The notes beneath the pieces were generated by a model, which saw only the letters and a program-made list of their open reading frames with translations, searched no databases and was not told the origin of the DNA. Shown here in pieces: positions 23,215-63,998 of a stretch of 64,000 bases of DNA. The stretch is from positions 28,628,013-28,692,012 of the forward strand of contig CM065704.1 of NCBI GenBank assembly GCA_017654935.2, in the 5' to 3' direction. The stretch comes from Phymorhynchus buccinoides (lineage: Eukaryota; Mollusca; Gastropoda; Neogastropoda; Raphitomidae). Positions within the stretch are counted from its first letter, which is position 1; each line of letters starts with the position of its first letter. The translations under genes were made by a program, and so were the position numbers.

Positions 23215-26200
23215 TTTATTCTTGGTTTCTGGACTCTTTTTTAATTAAAGGGGTATGATGCAGAACTTGTTAAACACAGAAACATCCAACACGGGGAACA
23301 AAAACCTTTTTCTAGTTAGTCAGAACTAAATGATTTAATCCCTTTAAACAAGCAGGGAAGTACATTGGTGGCGAGAAAACAAATCCACAAAATTAACCTT
23401 CTTCCAAGTTTTCAACGCCAAAAACAAAACGAAAATCAACAGGGCAAAAATCTGAACTCTTTCAATAACTGAATTAATAATACAAGTGTGTACTAAATTA
23501 AATATGAATCAACCAATGAAACGAAGCTTCAAGACAAACCAAAATCGATTCAGAAGACTAGTGTGACTAGGATTACGGAACAAGATACAGGACGAAGTGC
23601 TCCTAATCGTGAGCGAGTTGATCGTTCGTCCTCCAGCTCTCTTTCGACAACCACCGCTGGGACAACGGATCAACTCGCATGTCTAGGCTACCTCACTGGA
23701 ACACAAGCTCAAGACTAGTAGTAGTAGAAGTAGCCACAGAAAACAGAAAATCATCTCTTTGGGGGAAAAAGAACAGCCGTCTCCCAAAAATAATAAATCA
23801 TAGGGATTGAATATTACTTTCACCAGTGTTGGTTAGAGTCTGTACATTATCTGTTAAGTGAATCACACTAGAGCCAATGTTTTATTTTATTTTTCCCCCG
23901 CACAGGAGAAAAAAGGAATTGAAAAAAAATAAAAAATCATAAAACCTTTCTTTTCAGCATCAAATCAATGCTCCTCCTATCACTGCCCTCTAAGGAAAAG
24001 AAAGCTCGCTGACCGATATTCACTGCATTCTTTGAAGAAAACAAAAAAAAATCTGAAGAAAAAAAACACCACTACATGTACATTGGAAATGTCCCCTTTT
24101 CCAAACTGTCCAGGGATGACAAGCAAAAAACAGTAATCAATTCTGAAGCAGACCAAATAATTATAATTGACCAAAGATCAACCCAGACAAGGGAGGGGGA
24201 AGAAAAAAAAAAAAAAGCTTCAAATCAAACCAGTCCAGTAAGTTTTCAACAAAAAAACGGCCTTTCTACAAAGTCCGGTAAAGTCGATTCATGAAAAGTG
24301 ACTAGTCCAAACGGAACTAGGTTCAAAACACAGGAACAATGAACGCCCCACAAAAGGGCTCCAAGTCAATCAAAGAGGAAGAAAATGCAACAGTTTTCAA
24401 AAAAAAAGTCCCAAAATCCCTAAATGGTCAAAAAGGTCCAAGAAATGTTGCGCAAAATGAGCAACTTTATCGAGGCGCTAACTGATATTTTCTTTAATTT
24501 CTTTCCTCCTCCTCTCCAGCTGACAAAACGCACAATCGGCAAGTTTTGCCCTAAACAAGGGGCGGGGGAAGCACTGAGTGCCTGGGTTATAAACTCCCTT
24601 CGGCACTATCAAAAAAAAAAAGTTCATTTTCTCCCAAAGCTCTGCATGTAAAAGGAACACGGCGGGCATGCTTAATGCTGTGGTTTCAGTCAACAAACGT
24701 GTTATGACAAGCCAATAAAACGAGTGTGTCATACTGTCAACATCACATGTCAGGGAGGTTGTGGGGGGGGGTTTAAATCAACTTAACACGAGTAATGCAG
24801 TTCTCTGTTAATACTGGTAAGGAGAGACTTCGGATTCATCAGTTGAATTCACTGGAGCGACGACGATTCTCAAGACAGAATCGATCAACAGAAAGATATT
24901 GGCTGACATCTTTTTTCTTTTTTTTTTCAATTATGTTAAAGATCAACATTTAACATCACGTGAGAACAAAACCGTACCTCACTGTTTTTTTAATCATACA
25001 TTTCAATAATCATAACATTAATAATGATGATAATAATAATAAAAAAAACACCAACATGTGTCAAAAAATAAATTCTTTCGACCCACATACTTCATTGGAA
25101 AAAAACCCCAACCCAACCCAAACAAACTTGCATGCATGCTTTCAACAAACAACCCAGGGAGCTCGCACACACACACACGTCAACACACACAAAATGGTTC
25201 CAACTTTTGTTGTGTGCGAGATTCCCCCCCAAAACATTTAGTCGCTGTCACTAAAATCTCTCCTCTAGCAAGTGGTTATCACATGGATTAGCTGCCACCT
25301 GTTTGCAAGGAAAGACTGTCTGGCTCCATCAGCATTCACACACACACACACATTAACACGCATCTATCTTTCCTCAGGACAACAGTCGGCTGTCCCCAGC
25401 TCCTCTGCTCGATTCACGACGTCCTCCCACCAAGAAAAACGATCTCCGACCCAAGTTCGGCAATGCAGGCAAAGAGAGAAAATGAGGGGAAGGGAGGGCA
25501 GGAAAGAACGCAGTCCGTTCCACAACTATCTAGGGACCAGAGACCAGAAACAGTAAGCGATAATGATAAGACGCTTTCATCATAGAATAGAAATGAGGAA
25601 TTTCAATAAATAAAAACGCGTCCCCATATTATAAAACCCCCAAAGAAAAGGTAGCTTCCCTTCGTCAGGTCGAAAAGGGGACGTGAAAAAAAAGAAGTTT
25701 TCCAGCTACAAATGGGTTTTCTTCCTTTTCAATTGAAATAGAGATGGAAAATGACTGGCTTTGATCGAGGCAAGGATGAGAAGAAGGAGGCAGAAGACAA
25801 AAAGCTAAGTCGATGATTGTAGAACCAACAGCCAACGAATGCGAAGATCAAAGAAAACAACAATCAACGAGAATGAATCAGTGAGTCACCGGAAAAGGAA
25901 AAAAAAGAAGAACTGCCAGGAAACAAACAAAAACAGCCGTAGTAGAGGAAACGAGAAAGAGCAAGGCTGAAGAAACAGAGAAAAGAGAGTGTCAGGGGAG
26001 GGGGAAAAGCCGGCCATTGCAGACGTTTCATCCAAATGGCGGAGAGACAGCCCTCGGTCCAACCCCACAGCCAACAAACCTCCCCACCGCAGAGTTTTTT
26101 TTTGTTTCCCTCCTACGTCCAAGCCTCAGCTTCTTCTGTGTGCGACGACCTCTCCTATCACAAACCACTACAAGAAATCCTACCTTCTGACACACAACTC

Positions 26201-26574
26201 TCTCTTTCTCTCTCTACTCTAACTTCCAGGCAGAGGCAGGCGCAAGACTAGATCGCACTCAAAGACTTCTTCTTCGCCACCTCTGAAAAAAAGAACTAAT
26301 GCTTCCTTATCATCCCTCAAGCCAGGCTGACTGAATGGTTGATTGATTGTAGCAGCAGTGATCTCTCTCTCTCTCGCGCGATGGCAGACAGGCACACACT
26401 TACAGACACACACACGCCACACACCCAAACCATCATCACACAGTTCGGCTCAAGCCAGCTGCAAAAGAGCTACGCAGCCAGCCAAATAAACAGACACAGG
26501 GGCTGCAGTGCACGAGGCAGGGGGAAGGGGGGAGGGGGTTACCAGGGACGCCTCAGGCTCTTTTCCTTTCTCTT
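23215..26574 (-). other. Imp: candidate long Imp 3' UTR
   Basis: This 3.3-kb stretch after the stop is the longest part of the window with few recognisable MITEs. It is A-rich on + (U-rich in the transcript), with short CA and pyrimidine patches. An AATAAA on the minus strand (23220-23215) could end the mRNA. IMP genes often have very long 3' UTRs, so this fits, but the end is inferred. Confidence 0.4.
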
Positions 26575-53837
<27,263 letters not shown>

Positions 53838-53872
53838 CTGAAACAGAAATATAATAATAAATAGAAACAACC

Positions 53873-56702
53873 TGACATAGTGTGTGGCACAGTCTCATGG
53901 CTACATGGCGAGAAACCAGGAAAGCCCCAAACCACTGATGCTGTGAAGTCAAGTGTGGTCTTCCCTCCTGGATACACAGCATACAGAAATGACAGAGGCA
54001 CTCTGGGCGGAGGAGTCTTTGTGCTGGTGAGAGAGGACTTCATCTTACCAAGAATCAATGAAGCCTATGAACCAGACGCTGATGCTGAAATAACCTCGAC
54101 AAAGATCAGGACAAAAGGCAAGGGCGTCAGTGTAGGTTCATTCTATATGCCGCACCGCCAAATGGACCACCTTGACCGCCTGGATGCCTCGCTGCAGGAC
54201 ATTGCTGGCAAAGGGGAGAAAGACATCTTGTGTGGCGACATTAATTGCCCAGATGTAGACTGGAACGCTCACAGTCTCTCCAGGAGCCCCCGTATGCCAA
54301 GTGCAGCAGAGACTAGTAGAGATTGTGGAGAAATATGGATTATACCAAGTTCACGACCAGCCCACCAGAGGTGATAACCTCCTAGACTTGGTCTTCTCCA
54401 CAAACCCCACGCTGCTGAAAGCCACTACCAGCATACCAGGGCTGTCAAACCATAACATGGTTGTGAGCGACTTCTGCATTAGGCCATTCCAGGTGAAAAC
54501 ACCCCCACGGAAATTCTTCCTTTTCAACAAGGCAGACTGGGATGGAATGAGTAAGGCAGCTGAAGAAATCTCAGAAAAAGTCACCTCACAGAACAAAGAA
54601 GAAGCGAACATCAATACCCTCTGGGAAACATTCAGAGACGAGCTGTCTGAGGCCACAGAGAAGCATGTACCGTCCGTTCTTCGCTCAGGAAAACCCCAGT
54701 TGCTCTGGTTGGTTGAGAGGAAAACTGCGCCGCTTGATCAGGAAGAAGAGAAGGCTCTAAAACCAGGCCCGCCGGACAGGAAACTGGACTAACTTCAAAA
54801 CCGTCCAGAAAGAATGCAAGCAGAGGCTGATTTTCTCATCAGTGTCATCAGCACAGGACTTGACGACAATAACACCAAACCTTTTTGGAAGTACGTAAAG
54901 GCCAAGAAGCAGGACAATGTAGGAGTTGCGCCTCTGAAAGTTGACGGCAAGTTGAGACAGCACAACCAAAGCAAACATACCGATCAAACAATTCAAGTCT
55001 GTTTTTACAACATCTCCACCCCCAAGCTCCATCCTCTCGCAATTTCCTTCCATTATTGATTAAGGACCTCTACAGCGGTGGCTTATCATCTTCCTCACCC
55101 AGCGCTGCATGAAAGTGGTAGTAGAGGGAAAGGCATCCGATCAAGCAACCGTTCACTCAGGAGTACCTCAAGGTATTGTGCTTGGCCCGATTCTTTTCTT
55201 GTGCCACATTAATGATCTGCCAGCCTCTATCTTATCCCAAGTCAGGTTGTTCGCAGATGACTGCTCTATCAATATCATGAGATCAAATCTCAAGCAGATC
55301 ATATCACCCTGCAAGATGACCTCAAGAAGCTTGAAGCGTGGGCCGAAGAATGGGGCACGAGATTCAATGCCAAAAAATGTTTCATTCTGAGTGCACAACA
55401 GAGATAGTCTTTCTACTACCAGCTGAACAACCACATCCTACAGCAAACTGTGTAGACTCTCACCCATACTTTGGTGTGGAACTGAGCTTTAACTTGTCAT
55501 GGTCTGCCCACATCAGCAAGATCACCAAGAGAGCGAACGCCAGCCTGGGCATGCTCTGCATGAATCTCCACTTCTGCCGGAAATCTGCCGGAAAACAGCG
55601 TACATTTCGTTTTGTAGATCTATCCCTCCCTGACTACAGTACAGCTCCATAGTGTGGGATCCATACACCCAAAGCGAAATAGACAAGTTGGAAGGCATCC
55701 AGCGAAGGGCAGCAAGATTTATAAAGAGAGAATACCGCTCCCGCAACTAAGGCTGCGTGTCAGCCATGCTGAGCGACCTTGGCCTTCCATCTCTGCAGGA
55801 AAGAAGAAAACAACAGAGGCAGACTTCCCAGTACAAGTACAACTACAAGGTCGTCGAAGGACACTTCCTTGGCATTGAGGCAGACAAATACCTAACACCT
55901 GTCAGAAACAAGCGCATCAAACCAACAAGGCATGAAGATCAGGAGAGTAAGAACCTACTCGAACACCTGGCAAGGAAGAATGACCAATGCTTCACCATCC
56001 AGCAGGCAAAAACAGCAGGACTGAACAGGGCTCCCAGGGACCCCCATTTGGGGTCTATGAAGTAGTAACATTTTAAAGGACCCTCTAAAAGAATGTGCAG
56101 GGGGTCCCAGGGATGCACTAGAAAAATTCTTTTTAGCATTTGCAATGCCACTGGGACCCTTTATCCCGCCTCTAAGACCCTCTATACTGTAGTATAAGTG
56201 AAGGAGTCCCTGGGACCCCTTGTTTTGCGGGAAGATTGGGAGCCCTGACTGAAGAACAGCTTTTTCCCCAGAACCATCTTGGATTGGAACTTAGAGACCA
56301 AAGTTGCTTCCGCTGGGTCAGTGGAGGATTTCAAGACCCTCCTCCAACAGACCCCAGCCCTGAAATAAATCAACTTCAAGTCCACCCCCCACCCCACTCC
56401 AGTCCTGCCCCTCCCCTCCCAAGTGCCATTTCTCCTGCCTACCCCCCCCCCCCCCCCCCCCAAATCCCACACTTCCCCCTCCTTACAAACCAAACTTAGG
56501 GCTAGATTAGGTTGCTGCTGGACGTGGCATCATGTTGGTGTCCCACTGAATGGGCGCTGGCTGGCCAGGTCACTCAAATTAGAATAGGTTTTGATTTTGT
56601 TTTGTTTGTAAGATGAGCTCTCTCTAAGTTTGTCGATATAATGCCGCAGAGTGATGATTTCGTCTTCGACCAAGACCAACAAAAATATATAAAATAATAA
56701 TT
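53873..56702 (+). pseudogene. decayed CR1/Jockey-like LINE (EN-RT ORF2 relic)
   Basis: The relic lies antisense in the Imp locus. Endonuclease remnants: CGTVSWL (the usual Glu of GTESWL is Val), GGVFVLVRED, LCGDIN, PTRGDNLLDLVFSTNP and SNHNMVV. Reverse transcriptase remnants: SGVPQGIVLGPILFLCHIND, then the catalytic RLFADDC. An internal deletion near 55065 removes the RT fingers before GVPQG. Several frame breaks and stops occur. The C-terminal NSFFPRTILDWN block at about 56250-56290 is split from the rest by a MITE at 56026-56247. TAA is at 56366, and a 3' UTR with a GCCGCAGAGTGATGATTTCG segment ends near 56702. Not autonomous. Confidence 0.85.
56026..56247 (+). mobile_element. MITE family A, copy 4, inside the LINE relic
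   Basis: CAGGGCTCCCA to GGGAGCCCTG with ACTGAA duplicated at 56020-56025 and 56248-56253. Removing it rejoins the LINE C-terminus. Confidence 0.88.
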
Positions 56703-56844
56703 AACAAACTTCTACATTATTAATTTCACCAATCAATCTCTAAATCTCCAATGCAAAACATGGTCAGGACTATCTAATCTAGCCAATAGTCTATGACTAG
56801 TTCTACCCCACAAGCCACTGTGCTGTCTTAGTTGAAACGTAAAG

Positions 56845-57250
56845 GAAGAAAGGTAGCTGAACAGAAAAGGCATTTGTCTGCCAATTCTTTGCACGAGTGA
56901 CAAACGTTCAAATCCAGATCTGGGCCTCGTCCTTCCTTTCCACTTCGACAGGAAAATCGAACTGAATGCCAAGTCATTCAGGACTTAAAACAAGTCTGAC
57001 CTATATGCGCTTTACGCATGTAAAACTAAAACTCCCACTGCAGTTGAAAGTCTGTAAGAGTAATTATATAGTATAAAACTGATAACTAGGTTTCGTGAGT
57101 ACGCCACCCTTATCTATCTCCCTCAACCCCCACGCCCCCCAAAAAGGTGGCACAATGCGGCGATGTGCTCTCTAGGTAGGAGCAGCCCGAATAACGGCAC
57201 AGATAGGCAGGCATGCACGTCTCCGTCCAGATGGGAAAGAAATGCTTACA
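56845..57250 (+). mobile_element. tRNA-headed SINE, copy 2 (diverged)
   Basis: B box GTTCAAATCC, GACAGGAAAATCGAACT, TTGAAAGTCTGTAAGAG and GCGGCGATGTGCTCTCT align in order with the copy at 62330. Confidence 0.7.
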
Positions 57251-57439
57251 TGCTGCATTTTTTCTGCCCATGTGGATGGGGATATAAAAAAAAATTCTGG
57301 TTCTTCTTCTTCGTTCGCTCAGTTTCCTGTCATATGAGCATACTAGATGCGTCATGCTGCCGTTATGCGCCTAAGAAATAGTTAGGCCCATCAATCATCA
57401 TGTCCAACTTCGGCTGAAGAAATCTTTGTAAGAATTTAT

Positions 57440-57680
57440 AGAAAAAAAGGCAGGAGAATGGACCAGTGAGATAGAAAGATAGCAGATGACAGAAAGCAAA
57501 GGGAAAAGGCAGAGTCAAAAAGAGAATGACAGAATTAGAGGAAGTTACAAGCACAAAAGCTCCAGAAGAAATAATGTTTTATGCCCTCTTTGGCCTTTCG
57601 GCCATGTGGGGCAACAAAAGTTCCAGACGGTGGGGGAACTATTTGTACAAAAGACATCCCCACAGGGGGTAATTCTGGTT
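57440..57680 (+). repeat. dispersed repeat, partial copy 3
   Basis: GGCAGGAGAATGGACCAGTG to CTCCAGAAG. The following GGTGGGGGAACTATTTGTAC also matches the end of copy 1. Confidence 0.65.
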
Positions 57681-57689
57681 CAATGTGTG

Positions 57690-59110
57690 ATTGTCAATTT
57701 TCTGTGAATCTGAAATACCAAGGGAAAAATTGTTTCAACTTTCAAGGTTGTACTTGTAGTTCTACTAGGTTGTACTTGTAGATCTACTTTAAATACACTG
57801 TAGACTTTTATAAATTAAAACAATTATACAGAATCTGTAAGGAAATTGTTCTTTAGCATTTATTTTATGAAAGAAAATAAGAAAGAAAAAACAAGATAGC
57901 AGAATAAAACAGAACTTAACACTTCACACCGGTTTGTTCCTCAACGCTGCAAACCTGCCAGGGCTAATCTTGTTACACTGGACCCAGTAATCTTACATGT
58001 GAAACACATGCTCACGTGTCTCCAAAGGAGTTTATTTAAACCAATGTAAATTTTAAGGCTAGTAGCTGTAATTTTGATTTAAACTATTCTTTGTAAACTA
58101 CACTCTTGCTTACCCTCTAAACAGTAAATGACCCCTCTGAGATCCGTTATTCTGCACTGATAACAACAGCAGAAACTTCGACAATATGTTGCTGAACGAA
58201 CAACCCCCCTTCTAAGGCCACGCAGCGTTTCTTGATTCAAGTTCTAAGATTGTCTAAAGAGTAACTTTTGTTCAATAACAAAAGTCAAATCAAACTTCTA
58301 AAGATAAAAGCTATGTCAGTTACCTTTATTATAAGACAAACTGTTTGAAACTTAGCAAAAGATTTCGGAACTAAATACTGCGGAGTAATAAGTCATATCT
58401 CAGTGAAGCGACACCGGTAAAGTCGTAGTAATCCTTTTACGTCAAGAGTATTACTAAGGGAGCAGCAAGTAATATAAAAAACATTTTTATTCATATGTAC
58501 AATTTGTCAAGTAAATGTCTTACGGAAATAATAACATTTTATTAAAAAAAATAAACCAAAAAATTGGAAATTCTATAAACTAAAACAGAATTCTGTAAGT
58601 TGTTCCATTTTTATGAATAATTGTGTTTTACCAATAACTAATGCTAGATCCCTACCAACGTGTTCCTCTATGACGCGTTTCCTCTTTCAGTTACGCGACA
58701 TGCTATTTTCTTAGTCTTTTCTGTTATTTTTTTCCTAGAGCAAACTATGAAAGCACTCTAGATCTATCTTGCAAGCTGTACCCTACTAGCATCGTGCATT
58801 TATCTATAATTTATTTCTATTCTTCGTTGACTCCGCTATAAACCGGAATCTTTCAAATAAAATAGCAGAAACTGCATGCAGCAAGCCATATGAATTTTAC
58901 TCCCACTGGTCGTACGCATTGTCTTTTTTCGAAAGAGAAACATAAATGAAGATGCACTGCACTGTTGAAGATATCTAGTGGCAAAATAAACCGACCATAG
59001 TGAAAATGAGCAGTATTGTGTCCTAAGCTTATATCACCTGACTCGACCTCGTCATTTTAACCAAATAGCAAGGCATGCAAAAACATTAGATATATGAATT
59101 CCCATTGAAT
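57690..59110. other. A/T-rich stretch without recognised feature
   Basis: No exon with an RRM pattern and no repeats I could match. It could be an upstream Imp intron or the promoter side. Confidence 0.45.
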
Positions 59111-59111
59111 T

Positions 59112-59338
59112 AAAGGTAAAAATGTGCCACCCCCCTGCATTTCTCGGTTAATTGCAATTTCCCGTTTTTGCCTTTCTTACCAAACATAAAGCTGTATTTT
59201 ATTAACCTTTTTAGCTAATAACCTTTTTGGAATACTAACCCTAGCCCTAACCCTACACCCCACCACCCCTATAAGACGGGAGAACGCAATGAACCACGAC
59301 TGTGACAAATGGTGCCGTGTACTGTACTGCAATACATA

Positions 59339-59373
<35 letters not shown>

Positions 59374-59545
59374 CCTATTAGATAATGGCCTAGGGTTAGG
59401 GATAGGGTTAGCATTCCAAAAAGGTTATTAGCTAAAAAGGTTCCGCATAAAATACAGCTTTATGTTTGGTAAGAAAGGCAGGCAAAAACGGAAAAATGGA
59501 ATTAACCGAGAAATGCAGGGGGGTGGCACATCTTGACCTTTACCG
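59112..59545. mobile_element. GGTAAAAATGTGCC element, copy 3 with poly-G
   Basis: Same family. It contains a 34-base G run (59339-59372) and telomere-like CCCTAACCC / GGGTTAGGG words. Confidence 0.8.
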
Positions 59546-60426
59546 AAATCTTCCCTGTGTCTCTCCGTTATCAGTGTCATCACTTACTTATTTTCTTTCT
59601 TTTTCGTACTACCCCCTAAAGTGCAGCAGAATCTTCAGCGTGATGAAGTTGGCTGCCTAAGGCCGCGAAGAAGAAGAAGATCATCATATCAGTTTAGGCT
59701 TTTGAAGCCTTTTGCCCTCTAGATATATTTTCATAATTATTTTTTTGGCCCGTGAATTACTTTGTGCATTGGTTCCTTAATTTATTTCTCCAAATTTGTG
59801 GAGTACTAGTATTAATTTTGTGTGCTCTTTTTAGTTTAACTGTCTAGCACCAACAGCCCCCCCCCCTCTCCCCTCCCCTCCCATTCCCCCCTTTGGTCCC
59901 CCCTCTTCCCCCACCCCCTCCTCGATCCCCTCTTCCAACGGATCAACAGTTTCCTAATTCTTGTATCTGCATGTGCTCTCTCTGTTGTTTTATTTCTTCT
60001 CAGGCCTTGAGCCTTTCTTCCGGCAAAAGTGGTCTGAACCTCCCCGGTTCCGTGGCATAATAATCAAAGTGTTCAGTGATTGTGGCCACGTACAGTCAAG
60101 AAGAAGAAGAACTGTCAGAATCTTCAGTATGTTGAAGGCGGACAGTGAAGCGAAGAAGAAGCTATTATTGGCTCCCAATAATCACAAAACGTCAGACACA
60201 ACAACAACAAAACTGAATATTTCGGTGAGTTCGCCTTTCTCAACATAAACACACAAGCAAAACAGCAAACAGCAGCGAACTGCATGAGGACAAAACAATG
60301 CAAAACAATACTCGATCTCCTCTACAATCCATCTGTCAAATATGAAAGATTATTTCATATCATGATGCACGTCTCCCTAAAACTGTGTAATTCAGTAGTC
60401 ACATTCATTTGACAGCTAGGTCACCA
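59546..60426. other. mixed low-complexity intergenic or intronic DNA
   Basis: Contains a (GAA)n-tailed fragment, a C-rich patch (59858-59940) and a second GAAGAAGAAGAAC patch at 60100. No gene seen. Confidence 0.45.
59620..59690 (+). repeat. (GAA)n-tailed retroposon end
   Basis: CAGCAGAATCTTCAGCGTGA ... GTTGGCTGCCTAAG then GAAGAAGAAGAA. The inverse of the same segment lies at 41225-41291. Confidence 0.5.
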
Positions 60427-60836
60427 CAGGGTGAGGCCAACTTATAATAAGAATTATCACCATATGTTCCGAAAATAAAGCGGGCTGATCCCAACCCTAT
60501 CAGCCTCTTTCTGAAAATATAGGCTGATCCTAACCCTCTCAGTCTCTTTCCGAAAATATAGGCTGATCCTAACCCTATCAGTCTCTTTCCGAAAACAAAG
60601 GTTGGAGGTGGGGAGGGGGGGGTAGGGGGTGGCAGAGAGAGGGGGGGGGGGGGTACACATATACAGATAGAGAGAAAGAGAGAGAGGGAGAGACAGACAG
60701 TTAAAGATAATAGTTACTAGATACAGTAGCCAAAATTGATTTGACAGCAGAGGCCAAGTGAGGTCAAAGAGACTACTGTACCTGGGAGACGCTGTGAGGC
60801 AAACTTATAATAAGAAAGCATTACCATATGAGAGGG
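60427..60836. repeat. 0.4-kb direct duplication, copy 1
   Basis: CAGGGTGAGGCCAACTTATA to CTTATAATAAGAAAGCATTA. Contains three to four 38-bp units GGCTGATCCTAACCCT... Confidence 0.88.
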
Positions 60837-60957
60837 GGAGGGGGGAGAGAAAGAAAGAGATAATTAGGTTGTTTTAATCTAAAAATAGAGAGAGAAAAAA
60901 AATGACTTGGCCCAAAGTGGGACTTAAAAAATAAAATAAAACAGTTGAGAGAACGTA

Positions 60958-61485
<528 letters not shown>

Positions 61486-61487
61486 TA

Positions 61488-61570
61488 AGCCACAAACCTA
61501 TAACTCACTTTGTCGGTCTGTTGGTCGGTCGGTCCAAAATTGTCGCACATATTGTAAAAGAGTAGTCGTA
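61488..61570. repeat. dispersed repeat (CACAAACCTATAACTCAC), copy 3
   Basis: Short copy following the second half of the 0.4-kb duplication. Confidence 0.65.
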
Positions 61571-61952
61571 CCCGTTATATTAGACGACCACATAAACCAA
61601 ACATATATACGTTCCACTTCACAGCACCTGAACTACTTCATCGATGTTAACTAAACTTGGCAGAATGTCCCCCCAAGTAGTGATGTTTATACCCGTTATA
61701 TTAGATTCACCAAATATGACGAGCCACATAAACATACTCTTAATGAATCTAAACTTTTTTAACTTGAGATTATTATTGAAGATATACTGATTATTCAAAA
61801 AATGGATGGATGTCAACCTAAGTTGGAATTGTGAGAATTGAAAAAAAGTGTCACCTAAGCCTAACATTTATTTCTCAAGTTTTCTTGTAAATAATTCAAG
61901 ATAATTGGTATTGCCACCCTTTTCAATGATACCAGGAATTCGTAATGACATA

Positions 61953-62145
61953 GGGTAAGACGGGGTAAAAAGCCCATGGGCGGGTAAGAAGCCCATGCCA
62001 ATTATCTCATGAAATGAAGCAAATTTCAGTCAAATTTTGCCCATGATCGAGACGAGTGTTATTTTGACTGAAATTTGCTTCATTTCATGAGATAATTGGC
62101 ATGGGCTTCTTACCCGCCCATGGTTTTTTTTATCCCGTCTTCCCC
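61953..62145. mobile_element. palindromic TA MITE, copy 2
   Basis: GGGTAAGACGGGGTAAAAAG, CATGGGCGGGTAAGAAGCCC and their inverses. Same family as 10978. Confidence 0.82.
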
Positions 62146-62329
62146 TTATATGTTCCATAGTCACTTCTGTTTTCAATAAGTATTCACAGTCACTATAATT
62201 ACCACTCTTTGGTTGTCATAAACTAGGTTTAAATGTAGCGAGTTATTTCAATAATATTACATGTATTTGTATTTTCTCCCGTGTTTTGATTCTTGCCTTT
62301 CTTTTTTGTTCTTTCCTTTGATGGATGAT

Positions 62330-62745
62330 GGAAGAAGGATGGCTAAGACGTTCGTCTGCCAAATGCAATGCATGACTGCAGCGTGAGTGACCCGGGTTCC
62401 AATCCCGGCCTCGCCCTCAGTTTCTTTCTAGTTTGACAGGAAAATCTAACTTAACATCCAGTCCTTCGGATGGGGACTTAAAGTTATAGTCTGACTCGTG
62501 CGCTTTATGCATGTCAAAATCCCACGGCAGTTGAAAGTCAGTAAGAGCAGGGAGAAATCCCGCTGCCTGGTATGGCCAAATTGATAGCTAGATTTTCCAA
62601 GTGTGCCCCCACACCCACTCCTCACCCTGTGCCCCCACGAATTTTAAAAAAAAAAAAAAAAATTAAAAAAAAATTGGGTAGGCACTGCACTTGCGGCGAC
62701 GCGCTCTCTGGGGGAGAACAGCCCGAATTTCACAGAGATAAGTCT
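62330..62745 (+). mobile_element. tRNA-headed SINE, copy 1
   Basis: The head has an A-box-like TGGCTAAGACG and a B box GGTTCCAATCC (pol III promoter). A body with CCTTCGGATGGGGACTTAAA follows, then TTGAAAGTCAGTAAGAG and a GCGGCGACGCGCTCTCT end. The TTCGGATGGGA body motif is widespread in invertebrate tRNA-SINEs. An A-rich block lies at 62646-62665. Confidence 0.75.
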
Positions 62746-62855
62746 CTGTGACTAGAATATACCAAATACTAATAGCCATTGGCTCTTTAGGACACGTTGA
62801 CTGAAGACGGAAGTCTCTTCCTGGGAACAACTAAATTGCATTGAAATGGGTGTGC

Positions 62856-63998
62856 TTTTCGTTCCTTTGAACTGGGTGTACGGCTTAAATCCCTTTGCCA
62901 TCTCGCTTTTCGTTCCTTTGAACTGGGTGTACGGTTTAAACCCCTTTGCCATCTCGCTTTTCGTTCCTTTGAACTGGGTGTACGGTTTAAACCCCTTTGC
63001 CATCTCGCTTTTCGTTCATTTGAACTGGGTGTACGGTTTAAATCCCTTTGCCATCTTGCTTTTCGTTCATTTGAACTGGGTGTACGGTTTAAACCCCTTT
63101 GCCATCTCGCTTTTCGTTCCTTTGAACTGGGTGTACGGTTTAAATCCCTTTGCCATCTTGCTTTTCGTTCATTTGAACTGGGTGTACGGTTTAAATCCCT
63201 TTGCCATCTTGCTTTTCGTTCATTTGAACTGGGTGTACGGTTTAAACCCCTTTGCCATCTTGCTTTTCGTTCATTTGAACTGGGTGTACGGTTTAAATCC
63301 CTTTGCCATCTCGCTTTTCGTTCATTTGAACTGGGTGTACGGTTTAAACCCCTTTGCCATCTCGCTTTTCGTTCCTTTGAACTGGGTGTACGGTTTAAAC
63401 CCCTTTGCCATCTCGCTTTTCGTTCATTTGAACTGGGTGTACGGTTTAAATCCCTTTGCCATCTTGCTTTTCGTTCATTTGAACTGGGTGTACGGTTTAA
63501 ACCCCTTTGCCATCTTGCTTTTCGTTCATTTGAACTGGGTGTACGGTTTAAATCCCTTTGCCATCTCGCTTTTCGTTCCTTTGAACTGGGTGTACGGTTT
63601 AAATCCCTTTGCCATCTCGCTTTTCGTTCATTTGAACTGGGTGTACGGTTTAAATCCCTTTGCCATCTTGCTTTTCGTTCATTTGAACTGGGTGTACGGT
63701 TTAAATCCCTTTGCCATCTTGCTTTTCGTTCATTTGAACTGGGTGTACGGTTTAAATCCCTTTGCCATCTTGCTTTTCGTTCATTTGAACTGGGTGTACG
63801 GTTTAAATCCCTTTGCCATCTTGCTTTTCGTTCATTTGAACTGGGTGTACGGTTTAAATCCCTTTGCCATCTCGCTTTTCGTTCATTTGAACTGGGTGTA
63901 CGGTTTAAACCCCTTTGCCATCTTGCTTTTCGTTCATTTGAACTGGGTGTACGGTTTAAATCCCTTTGCCATCTCGCTTTTCGTTCATTTGAACTAGG
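62856..63998. repeat. 51-bp minisatellite, 22 copies, reaching window edge
   Basis: Unit TTTCGTTCATTTGAACTGGG + TGTACGGTTTAAATCCCTTT + GCCATCTCGCT. Three main variable sites (C/A, T/C, C/T). Divisible by three and stop-free on +, so it reads as a 17-residue repeat until a TAG in the last unit. Not considered a gene. Confidence 0.92.

Noticed and set aside
59339..59372. Poly-G run as an assembly gap filler
   Set aside because: Sister copies of the same MITE have shorter G runs at the same place (5581-5598), so it is probably real expansion, although its exact length is uncertain.
62340..62430. Possible tRNA gene (A and B boxes)
   Set aside because: No convincing cloverleaf. The sequence continues into a SINE body with a second copy at 56845.
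62846..63997. 383-codon open frame of a 17-residue repeat
   Set aside because: It follows from a 51-bp stop-free unit repeated in phase. Unit changes do not favour synonymous sites and a TAG ends it; no start context, splice or domain supports a gene.
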